Of a DNA stretch of 64,000 bases, positions 13,201 to 28,200 are shown one piece after another (position 1 is the stretch's first letter; each line of letters starts with the position of its first letter). Under the pieces are notes generated by a model. The model had not been told where the DNA came from. It saw nothing but the letters and a program-made list of their open reading frames with translations, and did not search any database. The stretch is from positions 7,006,001 to 7,070,000 of the forward strand of contig OY294070.1 in the NCBI GenBank assembly GCA_958510875.1, in the 5' to 3' direction. A program made the position numbers and the translations under genes. Source of the stretch: Endomychus coccineus (Eukaryota; Arthropoda; Insecta; Coleoptera; Endomychidae).

Positions 13201-16200
13201 TACGATGAATATGTTGACATGCTACTTATTTATGGAGAATGTGCAAAAAACAAAACTCATGGTCAAGGTTTGTACAAAAATCGTTTTCCTCATAGAATAA
13301 CTCCAAGCTAAAATACTTTTGCCCATGTCGAACGAAAGCTAAGAACTGTTTTTTTTTCCGAGCGGTAAAAATCAAGTTCCTTGTCAAAAGACGGCTCAGA
13401 CAGATGACAATGTGATATATATTTTGGCTTATCTTCAGATAAATCCACACACTTCAATACGATTTCTTGAACAAGAATTACAAATAGCTAGAAGTTAAAT
13501 ACAAAGAGTATTAAAAAAATCACAAATACCATCCTTATAAAAGACATTTAACACAAAGTTTAGTTCCTGCAGATCCTGAAAGAAGATTGAATATTATTGC
13601 TGAAATGTTAGTACAAAGTAATGATGACCCTTGTTTTTTAGAAAAAATATAATGTAGTGATGAAAGTAGATTTCATAACAATGGTATTATTAATCGCCAT
13701 AATTGTCATTATTGGTCGCAGGAGAATCCAAAGTGGATGGCGAAACCAATTTTCAAACAATATGCGGAACCAATGTTTTGGTGGTACCTATTTTATGAAG
13801 GAACATTAACGGGGCAAAGATACTTGGATTTTCTTCAAAATATTCTACCAGAATTAGTTGAGATATTCTCTTACATGAAAGGCAAAAAAAAATTCTAATT
13901 ATTCTATTTCCTTATATGTCGTAACAATGTTTATGAAGGTATAAACATATTATATACTATCATATACGTGTCAATGTCAGTGGAGTAGGTCTCGAACTTA
14001 CGACATTGCATTGAACGTCATATCAACAATGCGGCTTGATGATGGAGTCCCTCTAAAGAAGGACGAGTATTTACAGATCATAAGATTATAGTTTTAGCTA
14101 CTATTATTAGTGTTAATACGAGTCAATAAGAGTTATTCCATCTCGAGAGAATTCAGATAGGCGGACTGGAAATGTCAATCTAGTCACCCTTTCATGGTCA
14201 AGCTCGAGACCTGCCGAACATCCAGATTTTTTCTATCTATCGGTGAAATTGTGTAAATCTTTGTTTACTAATATATTGCCTTATGCCTCCTACAACCTTC
14301 GAACTTTCGAGTGCCTATCTCCTTTCCCAACTATCCACCGTTGGTTCACATGATATTCTTCGAACGTTATGTGTTTCCTTCCCGTGTAGTTAAAGTATAC
14401 ATAAAAAAAATTGAAATACTCACCAATCAGGATGGATGGTCCAATTGCCGGTGAAATATTGGATTGCATTAATTTTATCAATCGATCTTAGACGATGTAT
14501 TTCACTCTTTTCAACTTGATGTTCGATCCGATTGAAACCGTATTTATGGGGTAAAGCGACGACCAAACTGAATGGTGTATTGTTGATGCCCATGAAAAAA
14601 TAGTGTCTTGTACTGGTGATGAGGCGTCTCTGAAAAAGAGGAACGCTATAATATCCACATAGCCAAGTGGAGGCATTTATTATAGCTTTGGTGATTGATA
14701 ATAAGCGATTTCAATCCTCTCCAAGGACAAACAACACATCCATTAGTAATGATGAAGTAATAAGGATTTAGTACAGGTCATTTCCAATATTCAAAACAAA
14801 ATCACTGTTATAAACTTAAAATTAACATCTAGGTTTTGCCAGATATTTTCTGTTAAGTATCAATATAAAAATATAATACAATTCACATCCGCTTCAAGGA
14901 AGGTGATATGATACCATAGCTGGCATGGTCAAGATGGTTTCAATAATTACACACACGTTTCTTATTCTGAAAGGAATCATAAGCCTGTCAAGATGAATAA
15001 CCAATATAGGATGAGAAACGAATGCTAAGCTATGATAAATGTTAATGTTAACCACCTGGAGATGCTTAGGTAGGTAGTGGGTTGTTCCAGAACCGTTGTT
15101 GATCGTAATATGAAAGTTTTGAATATCTTTATTTAATAAGTTACATAATTAATCAAAGTGTATCACACGTAAATCGGAATGTAACGTAGTATTTAATCAA
15201 AATTGTAATTAGATATAGTCTGGATTATAGTTGAAACAGTCAGTAAAGAAGGAATCAGTTAGTAATATTTAGAAATTCTCACCGAAATCATTCTGAATTA
15301 GAGGCCTCAAGAGAGGGAAAGAATAATTATTAATAGTCGCGGAACGAAGCACTACAAATGGCCAAAGTTCGAAAAATTTGAACAGTAATACGGATTTGAA
15401 TGCGGTTTTTTGCATTCGATTCGTAAGAGCTTCAAGAATTGATTTAAAAGAAATTAAAAATATGCAATTTGCATAAATAATATGCATTTTATAATTGCAT
15501 TTTAAATTGACCGTAAATACTAAATTCACAATTCGGTTAATAGTGATGAAAATGATTCAAAACTTGTTACTCGGGGTTTTTGGGGTCACTGAACACGAAT
15601 ATTGTGACAGAATTAGTCTCCGAGGTACCTGGTGCCCACGGTGAACGGCATCACCGTCGTCTCGTGGAGCTTTCGAGAAATATGTTATATAATCAGTCCA
15701 AACTCGTTACTCGGGGGGTTTTTGGGGTCACTGAACTCGAATATTGCGACAGAATCGGTCTTTGAGGTACCTGCTGCCCAGAGTGAACGGTATCTCCGTT
15801 GTCCTTATAAATTGAGGTTATTATTGCATGATTTTTACTGAAGCTTTGTACATGATTGTAAATTATCTACTCGAATGTTGTACAAAAGTGAACTTCAGTG
15901 CTTCTAATTGTAGTTTGTTTTTTGGGAAAAGGACACATTATAAATAACAGGAATAATGCTAAAACCTCCAGTTGTATTTTCTAATTTGAGTTATTCTCTT
16001 TAAAAATCACGTGGCACTTTGTCAATTTCAATTAATTCAACTTGAGTGTTTTTGGTAAGAAAGGTGGATGTCGTTAAATCAGAGTTATTTTAGATTTACA
16101 ATCAAAGCTTGCTGTTCTCAGTTTTTATGGGGGTAAGCCTTTGCAGTGGTTGGAATCGTTTTTGACAAAACGTAAGCAACAGGCCAACATACTAAAGGAT

Positions 16201-19200
16201 GGTTTGAATTTTAAATCTGATGTTGTGTACAGTGAAGTGGGAGTTCCACAGGGATGAATAATCGGCCCTCTAGTTTTCATATTATACATAAATGATTCGG
16301 ATACTGTAATCGAGGAAGAACGTCAGTTAATGGTATATTATGCTAATGGTACAAGTCAATTAATAAATGCTAAGCTGTACCATGATCTTGTTATCGCAAG
16401 CGACAGTAATTTCTCAAAGATATTAAATTCGTTTGACTGAAACAAGAAACACAAATGAGACTGAATGTATTCTCTTTAATACTGGACACCCTGGAATAAC
16501 AACTCCCAAAGATATTACACTAAACAATGGAAAGTTTTCTTTGACAGCTGGTACTAAATTTCTGGGTGTGCAGATAGTCTTTGGATTGGAGAAATCACAT
16601 AGAATGCTTGTGCAGTAAACAGAATTCTGTATGTTATGGCATCAGAATCTTGGCCAGATGATGTGAGATATTTTGGTCTTTTTACCACGTTGTAGGCCTG
16701 TTATTTGTTTCTAATTCTCTTAGTATATATAGCTGTACTTTCAGACTTGACCTAATGTATCTAATATGATGTGAGCTTTAGGTTATCTTGAAACGTTTTC
16801 GTCTACAGAGGAAACATTCGGGAAGCTGCAGGTGATCACTATTTCTTAAAATCTACTTACCATGTCATCCAAATGCGTTTTCACCTTCAACGTAATGTTG
16901 CCTTTCTTCTGCATAACCACTTTTTTCCGGAATTCCTTGATTTCATCGCTAAAATCTCTAGGAGGCGTCTCGTTTCCTTCGTCTAGAACTTCGATCTCGG
17001 TAAGATCAACTCGATTATAGGCCGGTTTCAATATGCCTTGATACTGAAACGAAACGTTGATGAAGTGCGGGTTCGTGGACGAGTTTCACTGTTCAACTTA
17101 CCACAGGTCGAAGGTCTGGATGAATCAGGATGTAACCATTATTGGTGACTATGAATGCATAACCATTCACTCCCAGCTGTAACGAAAATTCAATTTGTAA
17201 GAGGCTTCATTCACAACATCAGTCCTTTTATTGCTTATTGAACCTTCACTATCACTGGAATGTGCAAAATAAGTCAAATTTCATTTATTTCGTCATGTTG
17301 TCTACACAAGGGAGTTCTTGGTAAGTCGCATAACCTGGTAGCTCAGTGGTAGTAGTATCAATCTTCCAATGACTTACGGTCACGGGTTCGAATCTCAGCG
17401 ACAGCGGAATTTTTCCGATGGCCCGAGAAAGTGTGAGGCAAGATACAATGAGACGTTAAACCTAAGTGCCCTGGTTGCAGAATCAGGCCTACCACACGAG
17501 GTGGAGTATTTAGTGGGTACATCTGAGGTGATTAAATTAGGACTCAGGGACTCACACACTACCTTGTGGGATGTTACAGGCCCCTTAGATGCCGATAAAT
17601 GGTTTCAACCAACAAAAAAAAAATCGCATGAAGTCGTTCAGGGACCTTCCAGGAACCAATTTTATGGCTAAAAGCTAAATCTAAAATTTGCCATAGCATT
17701 TATGAATAACCTTCTACTTTGTAATGCGTGTACCGTGCCCTGGATAACCAGGTCACCGATGGTGGTTGCTCGTAAAATAATAATAAAAAGCTATTAAAGA
17801 AATTGTATACTTACTCGATATGCTAGCATTAATCTTTGGATATATTCAATTGGTACATCAGTTCCAGCCACACCCAGCAAATTTGCAACTCTCTCCTATA
17901 ATCAAATGTTACCAGTTATCAATTTATTATTTTTTCCTCAATTCATTTTATCGAACTAAGAGCAAATTATAGCTTGTGAACAATCATGTTCGTTCTAAAC
18001 GTATAAGCTAGTCAATAATACTAATTATTCTATTCTTCTATATTATCGATTATATATACACAGTGTCACCATTAAAGTCCGCACCATATGGGAATAAAAA
18101 AAATAGCTTTGGTTTAAACTTGATGTCGGGTACAGTTTTTGGTTCAAATTAGAACAAAAATGACATTAACAGTTGTGGTCAAGCGATCTTCGTTAGCTGT
18201 CAAATTTGACATTGACTTGATTACAACAATGTCAATGTGACAGCTAACTTGCAATTTATTTACCATGGCCAACTTGCTGTTTCAACCATTTACTAATTAC
18301 AAGATATTATGTTTTTAGAAAAGGTGCGAAAACTGATGTCTAATTGAAACAATGTCTTCTTTTGACACTTTCCCTATATCTTACATGCATTATAGTTATT
18401 TATGTGATAAGGATCGTAAAAACCATCATTATGGTACAAGTCATGAATGTTATCGGGCGAGGTGTAACCGAGTCCGATAACACGACGTGTGCCATAATGA
18501 TTGTCTATGATTAGTATTACATAAAAAATTTTTATCTGATGGCATTTATATTAATACGTTTTCGAAAAATTAAAAACTGCATTTTTGACATGTCACAATG
18601 ACAACTATTTTTAAAGGAGTAAGGATATGTGTAGTTTCAAATATTAGTAGGTGAGTGAGCTGTGCTTTGCCATTTCCTTGACAAAATGAGGTTGTAACGG
18701 CAATATTTATTTATCGCTGTCAAACACAATTGTCACGTAGAATTTAATATAATTTAAATAATAATGAGTGATTCTGAAACTGGTAGCTTACCTTCTGATT
18801 TGGAAGAAATGACACGAAATATCATGGACTCCCTTTTGCCGGAAAAATCACGGAGTTTATATGAAATGGTGTTTAATCGGTACGATGAATGGTGTTCTGC
18901 TAAGAAAATCAAGAATATCACTCATGAAAAAGTATTGTTGGCTTACTTTGAATGCTTATCTGAGGAAAGAAAACCATCTTCTCTTTCGTCGTATTATTCG
19001 ATGATAAGAAGTATTCTATCAACAAGAAAAAACGTCGATATTAGTAAGTACCTACAGCTGGTTGCATTACTAAAACGTAAATCAGAAAGTTACAGAGCTA
19101 AAAAATCCAAAATTTTTACTAAACAAGATGTTACAAAGTTTTTAACGGAAGCATCAGATGATACATATTTATTTTAAAAAGTTGCTATGTTAATTGTACT

Positions 19201-22200
19201 TAGTCCCATAATGAATTCATTATGGTACTAAGTACTATAATGAGCTTCCTTATGTCATCAAAATTGAGTGACATAACGTTGTCATTATGACATGCCATCG
19301 GATAAAATATTTTATTTGATAAAAATATCAAAAATCGGAACTTCATCCTAGACTTTTGAAAATTTGCACACGTCATAAAATTGCAGTAAACACATCTTTT
19401 TTAAATGGATTTTCCTCAAATTCGATTTAGAAATACCATTTTTCGCGACTTTCTGCAACAAATGTCAAATTTGACAGCTAACCAAGATCTCTTTGCCACA
19501 ACCGTTAATGTCATTTTTACTAATAAGATTCTTGACCCAGTATGAATTATATATAAAAATTCTCGGGAAATAGGTCACAATAACACTTTGTTTTAACTAT
19601 TCGTCTTTACGTACGTTTCGGTCTCACGACCATCATCAGAAGACTCACTATGTCTAAAAAGGGGGTTTATTAAAACTAATTATAAAACAAGCGTCCAAAT
19701 CGCACAATTTAACTTCAATTAAAAGAGCCCACGCCGTCGAAACGAACAGAACCACGAATAATCGAAATTGTATCGTCAGAATTAATGTATAAAAAATTAT
19801 TTTTTGTAGTAAGAATCCGCTATTCAGTAATATTATTAAAATATATGAGTGCATATTGATTGGTATTCTCACAACAAATGAGAAGAACGAAGTTATTTGT
19901 CAAGTATCTACTTTCGAAACCAGATGTGTAGGATTTATGACATGGCACTTAAGAAAGGTTTCAGACCTGTACTGGGAAATAACATTACGAATTCTTCCTA
20001 AAAACATTTTCTACACTTATAAAGACGTATGTAAGAATTTGCAAGAGATTATTTAATCAAATTAGTATAAATATGACTTAGATTTTGTGTGTCTACCCTA
20101 TGATTTACAGATTTCGGGTCCCGTTTTATGTGAATCATCTCCAGGATAGATCTTTTATAATAATTGGTTTCCTTAGTTAAGATATTAACATTTTTGTAAT
20201 CAAATTGATGGTTATAATCAAAGCAATGCTTAGCAAGGGCGGTGGAATTTTCTAAGTTGTTATTTCTTGTGCTATATTTATGGCCGTACATTCTTTTTTG
20301 TAAATATTGTTTAGAGATTCCAGTATAGGTTCCATCACAATCTAAACAATTCAATTTATACACTGTGTGGGTTTGTTTATCTTTGGGTATTAACGGTTTT
20401 AGATTTGAGAAATATTTCCCAACACAGTTAGTAGGTTTATGCGCAACATTTATATCGTACTTTTTCAAACATTTTTTGATTTTCTCTGAGGTCTCCGGAA
20501 TGTAAGGTAGAGTTATAAAATTGTCTGTATTACCTTTTATGTTATTTTTATTAGACGAACCATTATAGATTTTGTTTATTCTTTCTTTAATGATAGGATT
20601 GAAAAAAGTTTTTGGGTAGCCATTCAATTCTAGTGTAGTACGAACAATTTTTAAATTTTTGGGGCGGTCATCTGCGTGGGATCTGTAAGGCTGTTTATGA
20701 CACTTTTTTTATAACAAGCTGGTGCAACGGAATTGAAGTGAAGATAACGTTGAGACCATACTTCTTTAGTAAACCAAGAGGTTTTTATTTTTCCATCAGC
20801 ATCATGCCTAATGTTCATATCTAGGAAATTTATGTTATTGTTTAATTCTATTTCACAAGTGAATTGAAGTTTACAGTGAAAATTGTTAAATTTATCAATT
20901 ACATATTGAATTTTATCGTTGGGAACACACACATAAGGCAATCGTCTACATACCGTTTAAAGAATACAGGCCGAAAATCTAATGAACTCATAACAGATTC
21001 CTCTAGGCACTCCATAACGAGTCATTTTTACTCTGATTTGAACCAAAAACTGTTCTCGATATCAAATTTTAACCAAAACTCTTTGTTTTTTAATTTCCAT
21101 ATGGTGCGGATTTTAATGGTGACACTGTCTATTATTTTTGTTTTCTATAATTAGCTAGATCTATTCTGATAAAGTCAAACGATGGTACCTATTATTAGTT
21201 GTATCATAAAATTAAACTTTCCAACAATAATTTGCATCACGATTTCATAATTTTCCTTCCAAATGAGAAATCCAAGGCGTTGCCATTTGGATGAACAAAA
21301 TAACATGTGAACATAGAGAAACAAAAGTTGATTTGTTGATAATTGTATTGGACGATCCACATTCAACTTTAGCAATTGCTATTATTTAATTTCAGAAAGT
21401 GTAAAGTTCATACTTAATTATACAGGATGGTCCAACGAGAACTTCGCGCCTCGATTTTGAGTTTCTAAAATAAAATTCTCGAAAAACACAAGTTGATTAT
21501 CAATTTTAGGGGAACACTTTTCATTGTATTTCCAATCCTTCAACTATCACCCCTAACGGGAAATGACAGTTACTCCTGAAATTCTTAATAGGGAGGGGTA
21601 TCGAGTGATGCCTCATTTTGAAGGTATCATAACCTCCGAGTTTGAATTGAAGTCCCCGTTGATATGACAGCTTGTAAAAATATAGTTTTGGTTAATAATT
21701 AATAAATCACTTCATTATGAGGCTCAGAAGACTTTTAAGAGTGAGATATCTCTGAATCGTCTTGGCGAGAATGAGTTTCACCCCTATAATTGAAAAGGGT
21801 AGGTATTTTATTCGTAATTTTTTCTTCCTCTGCTAAAGGTAGTCATAACCAGCCTAACACGTGGTAAAAGGACCAAAATTTCGTACGTCATCTATGAATA
21901 GTAGTACCAGTTACAGGTAATGTGAGACTACTTGTATGCGCCAGATGGCGACAACAAACCAAACCAATGTAAGAGAATTAAAAACAAATGCTTATATGAA
22001 TATACTGGTTTATGACATGCTTATAACGTCCAAATTTTAAGATTTTTCTCTCGTATAGTAAAAAAAACCAATAATCTTTGGGGGCTGCGAAGCGGCCACC
22101 GTTGTAATCTGTTCTTGCGGGCAGAGCTATTGACTTATAATAGCCCAATCACAGCTAGCCTTAACAACTATTAGACAAGTCAATATGATTTAATCTGCCG

Positions 22201-25200
22201 TCTTCTCTTTCGCTCCTCTCGCGAATGTAGGTCATGGGAGGGGTAGCTGCATGCGCCTGCTCCCTGATGTGTACAAGAATAGTTGAAGAGACGCGGGCAG
22301 CTACCTCTATCGTGGCCAATATTCCTGAAACGAGAGACAGAGAGGACGGGAAAATTATTATCTTTCATTCATCATCCAACACAAATAATCGAAACTGTAA
22401 CACTATAATGTTTTAAGTATGTGTATGTATTAAGAATCCACTACTCAGCAATTTTCTTATAATTTACGAACGCATGTCAACAAAGTCAATATACGATTGA
22501 AACAAAAAAAAATACGCTCAAGTATCTACCTTCGAACCAGAAGCGGAGCATCGAATTGTATTGTGTATATCAATGATCTACTATCCTTCCAGAGGTTTAT
22601 ATTCACAAAAATATAAGAATCTGACGAGACCAAAGTGAATCCCACGTATGGTTTGACGTTTATTTATCTTTATAATCCTATGTTAAGTTATTTTAGTTAT
22701 CTTCATAATTCAGAAAATTTAATTCTATGTCTCTTAATGTACATACACGAAATTGTGGCCAATTAGGCAAAGAAACTTCATCTCTATGGCCAATACAGCG
22801 TCAATTATTTTTGGAATAGAATAATATGAATGCTTTTGATCACTCTGTGATTAGAAATGTCAGTTTGAAACTGTCAAAGTATAGTATATTTGAAATTAGC
22901 AGTACTTTTCCAATGTAATCTAAAAAGTTAATAATCCCCGAAAATACGCCGAAAGACGCGCTTGAAAACAATAATGATATCATCGTGTTCCAGTTTACTG
23001 TACGTCTTCATATTGCTTGTTTCCATTTCACAGCAATCCGACGCTACCGCTTTCGACGACACCATTCTCTTCGATTTAACGTGGAAAGATGAAAACATAG
23101 ACTGTTCCGATCGAGATATCTTAACGCTAACAACGTCGCATCAAGAAAAATATCAGTGCGCCATCCCGAAACAACAAAAAGACGATTCATCTACCGAATC
23201 TGACTACGCCGGTTCTACAGCTTCCGACATCCTCGGAGTCTTATTCAATCAGGCCATATGTTCCTACAGATTCGAACCCTATTGGACTTACGAAGTTTGT
23301 CACGGAAAGTACGTACGTCAGTATCACGAAACCGGCGACAAATCGCAAATGTTCACGCTTGGAGAGTGGCAAGGAAAAGAGGAAGAGATCAATTTAAATC
23401 AGCTTAGAGATGATGAAATGAATCGATTATACTCTCCACCGGTTACAAAAGTCAACAACTTGGATTTGCCGTACGTGGAGTTGGTTTTGAGTAATGGTTC
23501 TTCGTGCGAATTACAAAAGAATACGCCCAGACAAACCAGGGTTTTGTATGTGTGTGACACGAGAGGTAATCATAAAATTTACTCTGTCAAGGAAATAAAG
23601 ACTTGTGAATACGAGGTCATTATTTTATCGCCTTTTCTTTGCACTCATCCCAAATACAGACCCAAGAGGAATGTCATTAACGAAATTCAATGTTTCCCAT
23701 TGGATACACGCTCCAAGAAACCATACAATCTGGTAAAATTACACAAGTGTAGATCAGAAACCAAACAACCGCAAGACTTTAAGATCGAGTTTGTGTCTTT
23801 CGACTCGGGTAGAAGTTTTCCTTTGCCTCACAAGACCCTTGGTGTACTCGATGTCAATATGATAGAGAATTTTCTGAGCGGAGACAACTGTATAACTGGA
23901 GGAACTGGTTATTGGAAATATGAATTCTGTTACGGAAAATCCGTCGTTCAATATCATTCTACGAAAGACGATTCCAGCTCCGTCGTAACTCTGGGATACT
24001 TTGACAAGGCGAATCACATCGAATGGTTGAAGAAACATCCGCACAAAAGACCTCAACCGGTCTCCATAAGGATGCAACTCTCCCATTTCTACTCCAACGG
24101 ATGTATTTGCAACACGACCGGCAAACCTAGACAGACCGAGGTCCAATTGAAATGTTTGAATAACGCACCCAATGTCAACTCTCTGGCCTTGTATCTGTAC
24201 GAATCTAATTACGGTGAATATATCTTGGGAGTCGAGTCACCCATTATTTGCCATATTTTGTCTAGGGCCGATGATGATGGTATAATACCGGTGAAAATTA
24301 TCAAGAATACCGAAACGTCTAGTTTGAATTCGAATACTGTAACATAGTGCAATGTGTATCCAATATATTTGTAAACGTTTACATTATACTATAGTTTTGA
24401 ACTCAGAACTCACTATAAATTTAGTCCAGGCTCGGAACGGAAAAAAAAGACAAGTAGGTCACACATAAAACATCACCGGTAGCCCCCCCCCAGTGGGGTC
24501 CAGGAATGGCCAAAACTTGCCGATTTTCCAGCCCCAGAATTGATTAAAAGTAGATCTGACGTCAAAATCGTGATCATCAACCCAAAAAACCTGCTTGGTG
24601 GATTCAAAAATCCAAAAATAATAAATATTGCCAAAATAATCTATAAGGGTGCGAAAATGGCCAATTTGATCGATTTTCCATCCCCAGAATTGATTTCAAG
24701 TAAATCTGACTTCAAAATCGTGATCAGCTACCCAAAAAACCTCCTTGGTGCATTTTAAATTAGAAATTACCCTTTCGGGGGCTATTTATTTTTGCTTTAT
24801 TGCTTTTTGTTCATAACCATAAAATAATACTCAGCAACCACAAAAATATATAATTTGACACGTTGAATGAGGGCCGAGACAGGAATATGAAGGAAAACGA
24901 AGCAATTTTCCACCAATTTTCCAGAATTTTCCTTATTATTCCGATAAAACTGACTAAAATTATAATCATGAGCACCCCATTTTTTCTCAGTTTTTTGGTT
25001 GTACGTTGGGATAAATTTGATTAATAGTTAATTTTAAGTAAAGTGAAATACAATAAAGTAAAATTTCTTGTTTTTATCTGTATAGATGCTTTCTGAAGTA
25101 TATGCTTTCTGAAGTATATACTACCTTTCTGAATTACATTTATTTTTCTGGAACACACATGCGCATTCTCACATTCTACTCTTACTCTAACTCATTGATT

Positions 25201-28200
25201 GCCCTATACCTGCGCTAGAATTGGCATTGGTTATCTATTCTGAACGTTGGATGTTTGCATTTCTGCGGTGGGTATCGAAATACGTAGCAAATGCAAGAAA
25301 TAATGTGCGCTTGAGCTTGAAGGTATTTCGAACCGTGCGTTTTTGGGACTATGGTGGCAAGGCTGTTACTGTTATCAGTGTTCATGAAGAAGTTGTTTTC
25401 GAAAGGAAATATTCAGAACCAATTCATGAATTCGGAAGCATTTTTGGTTCTTCGAACTCTGAAGATCAGCCGTAGATGTCTTCAATATTGGAGCGAGTAT
25501 CATATCAATTAACATGATGGAAACATTTGATCCTCAGACTCCACGTATATGTACTGACAATTTTCACGTCTTTCTCGCTGGCTTGCACAATCTGTTGGAT
25601 GACAGTATCAAGATATTTGAACCAATGTAAGATAATTAGAAACAAATGAGCATATGAGTATACTCATTTTTGTCATGTTGGCTTTTGCCAGATATTTTGG
25701 TCTTTTTACCACGTTGTAGGTTGGTTATGATTACCTATTACCTTCAGAAACGTTGCAAATTTGCTCGACTAGAAAGACCTCATCAGATAGTTGAGCATTT
25801 GAAATGTCAAAAACTCGTCAATTGTGATGCAAATTATTGAACTAGAAATTAAAGATAACAAAACTACACTATGAGAGAACGCTATACGTTCTAAGATAAA
25901 AGAATTGGATCCTCCTACAGCTAAATATACATCGACTGGCTGCCACCTAGATAGAATAAAAAATAATAAGAAACTCGTTTACTAAATTATCCAATTTTTC
26001 TTTTTTTTTACTTGTTACCTCTCTCGTTACTTCAATCCATATTTCTTCGTTAACTCGAACCCTTTCTGTAAAATTCTGCGGAAACGATATAGGCATGATC
26101 AACAAACAGAAGAAGATAACATAATTTGCGTGATCCAGAAAAAAACCGTAATCATTCCCTCTGCAATAACTTCCTGGTCTGTATAAATTAATATATTTAT
26201 AAAAAGTTGTTTTACTTCGTAGTTTCGTACTAATGTGATGACTTAAGAACGTACGTCCTACTATATGACATGACCCTCAGCGACAAATACTCTTTAACCA
26301 TCTTTCAAATAAGCTGGCCTGTTTCTTCCGAGTCTTCATCCAACATGTGGTTTCAAAAGTGAATGCAGTAATTCATTATCCTAGTATTGTAACCAGATAT
26401 GATGATGCTTGCTACGTTTTGTGATAAATTCCTGAATTAGAGGAATTTTCAAATCTTCTTGTGAGGTTAGGTCTTATCACTACCAAGCTGAATATTTAAG
26501 AGTGCCTTTGAATGATAGCTATTTTTGATTTGTTCACACAACCCCAGAACTTGATGCGATACATTCAAGTAGGTCTCACTATTTTCGATATATCTTCTAG
26601 TTATAGATATCTTCTTATAGTTTGGACTGTCTACCTACTAGTCAGAAGTAGTCTTCAGTGGCGGCTCGTGAATTTTTGAGAGAGGAGGCTGGACATAAAA
26701 CGTTTTTGTAAAAATATACTCTATTCAGCCAATTAATTTAACCTTTGCACAGCGACCGTACCAGCTACTTCAGTGACAAAATTAATTGTTAACCAGCAAG
26801 AACCAACGTGGAGGTATAGAGTTTCTTTTGCCAAAAAATGTTTTTGTTCATTTTTTGTCTTTTATTTTTTTTTAATATTTTTTTCTTTTTTTTGGAATTT
26901 TTCATATTTTGCTTTTTTTTTATTAATTTTATTAACTTTTTTTTATATATTCACGGAATTCTACGGTCTTTAGTTTGCGAAAAATGATCAATAATATTAT
27001 CAAAAAATGTATCATTTTGTTTTAAGTATTTTACTAAATCTTTTTCAATAGATATTAAACTAACATTGTATAAACGATTTTGGCCCATTGTATTTGGCAT
27101 GTAAGTTTTAATTCGTTTGAGAGTAGAAAATGATCTCTCCACCGATGACGACGTGACAGAAATGGTGACTGTCAAACAAAGTAGTTTATAAAACTGAGGT
27201 AAAACTTGTTGCTTATCATTGTCTATCATATATTTTATCATATCGGCGTGACTGTCATACTGGCCTAAAATATCTTTATCCGAGTATATAACGCATAATT
27301 CATTGTGCCGTGCTATTTTATCAGAAAATTTATATTTTAGAACTAAGTTATCTTAAAGTGTATTGAGGAACTCTTTTGAAAAAGATTCGAAAAACCTTCT
27401 ACTCATCAAGTCAAAAAACTTCAATTCATGTAAATCGGAAAATCGAATCTCAATTTGACCTTTAATAGTATCTAAAATTTCATAAAAAAGTTGTTTATAA
27501 TGTAGTTTCTTGTCTACCAAATTATATGTTTCCCTCCTGTTCGCACGTCTCGTATTCCATAGATTGCTAGCGGCTGCCGCAGGCTAGCCTCCAGAGGGTG
27601 TTGTCATTTTCGCTGATTTACCCACTTGGCGTTCGGACTGGTCGGAAAAACGGCAACTACGTTGAACAACACATGCTCAGCGTTTGAGATATATAGAGAG
27701 TCTAGCCTCAGGGCACTGTTGCCAGATTAAAAATAACTACTGAGAACGGGGAATTAATTGTAAAATTTTAAAAATTATCAGAGAAACAGGAAATAAAATG
27801 GAGAATGATCATTAAGATAAATTGGTGAGGAGGCTGAGCCTCCTTAGCCTCCTTCGAGGAGCCGCCACTGGTAGTCTTTAATTTTCAGGTCAATTTGTTT
27901 ACAATTTTTAATAATATAGCCTTTCCAAGTGAGCTCCAATGGTTCGTGCTTGTCGTATTTGTACGTTATTAAAAAAAAACAGGGGGCAGTGATCTTTTTT
28001 TAAGGTAATGACACCTGGATCAATCGAGATTGTACGACAAATTGTTTTTGACCTTGATAATGTTAAGATAGACCATTCAGATATCGTTCATTATGGCTAT
28101 GTTGTCGACAAAAGCTCGAGCTATGGCGTTTTCAGATAAAAAGTTACGAGTTATAGGACAGATTCGGGTTTTCTGGATCATCTATCACGTCTAATAGGAT

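Larger units (their letters stand above)
18059..21129. mobile_element. TA-flanked terminal-inverted-repeat element, interrupted by other insertions
   Basis: Ends are inverted repeats: CAGTGTCACCATTAAAGTCC at the left and its near complement ending GGTGACACTGT at the right, continuing through GCACCATATGG and TTTTTGGTTCAAAT. TA flanks both ends (18057-18058, 21130-21131). A further inner inverted repeat (GACATTAAC-A/G-GTTGTGG ... TTAGCTGTCAAATTTGACA) is at about 18160-18215 and 19465-19520. The element is about 1.57 kb without the Penelope insertion and carries a tyrosine-recombinase remnant. Confidence 0.75.

Noticed and set aside
17330..17400. Possible tRNA gene
   Set aside because: A and B boxes are good, but the acceptor ends do not pair and the sequence runs on into a SINE body, so it is a SINE head.
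17369..17671. 100-codon plus-strand frame
   Set aside because: It is contained in the tRNA-derived SINE; no protein family fits.
23754..24146. 130-codon frame antisense to ERLEC1
   Set aside because: It lies wholly inside the conserved second MRH domain coding region and shows no domain of its own; a shadow frame.
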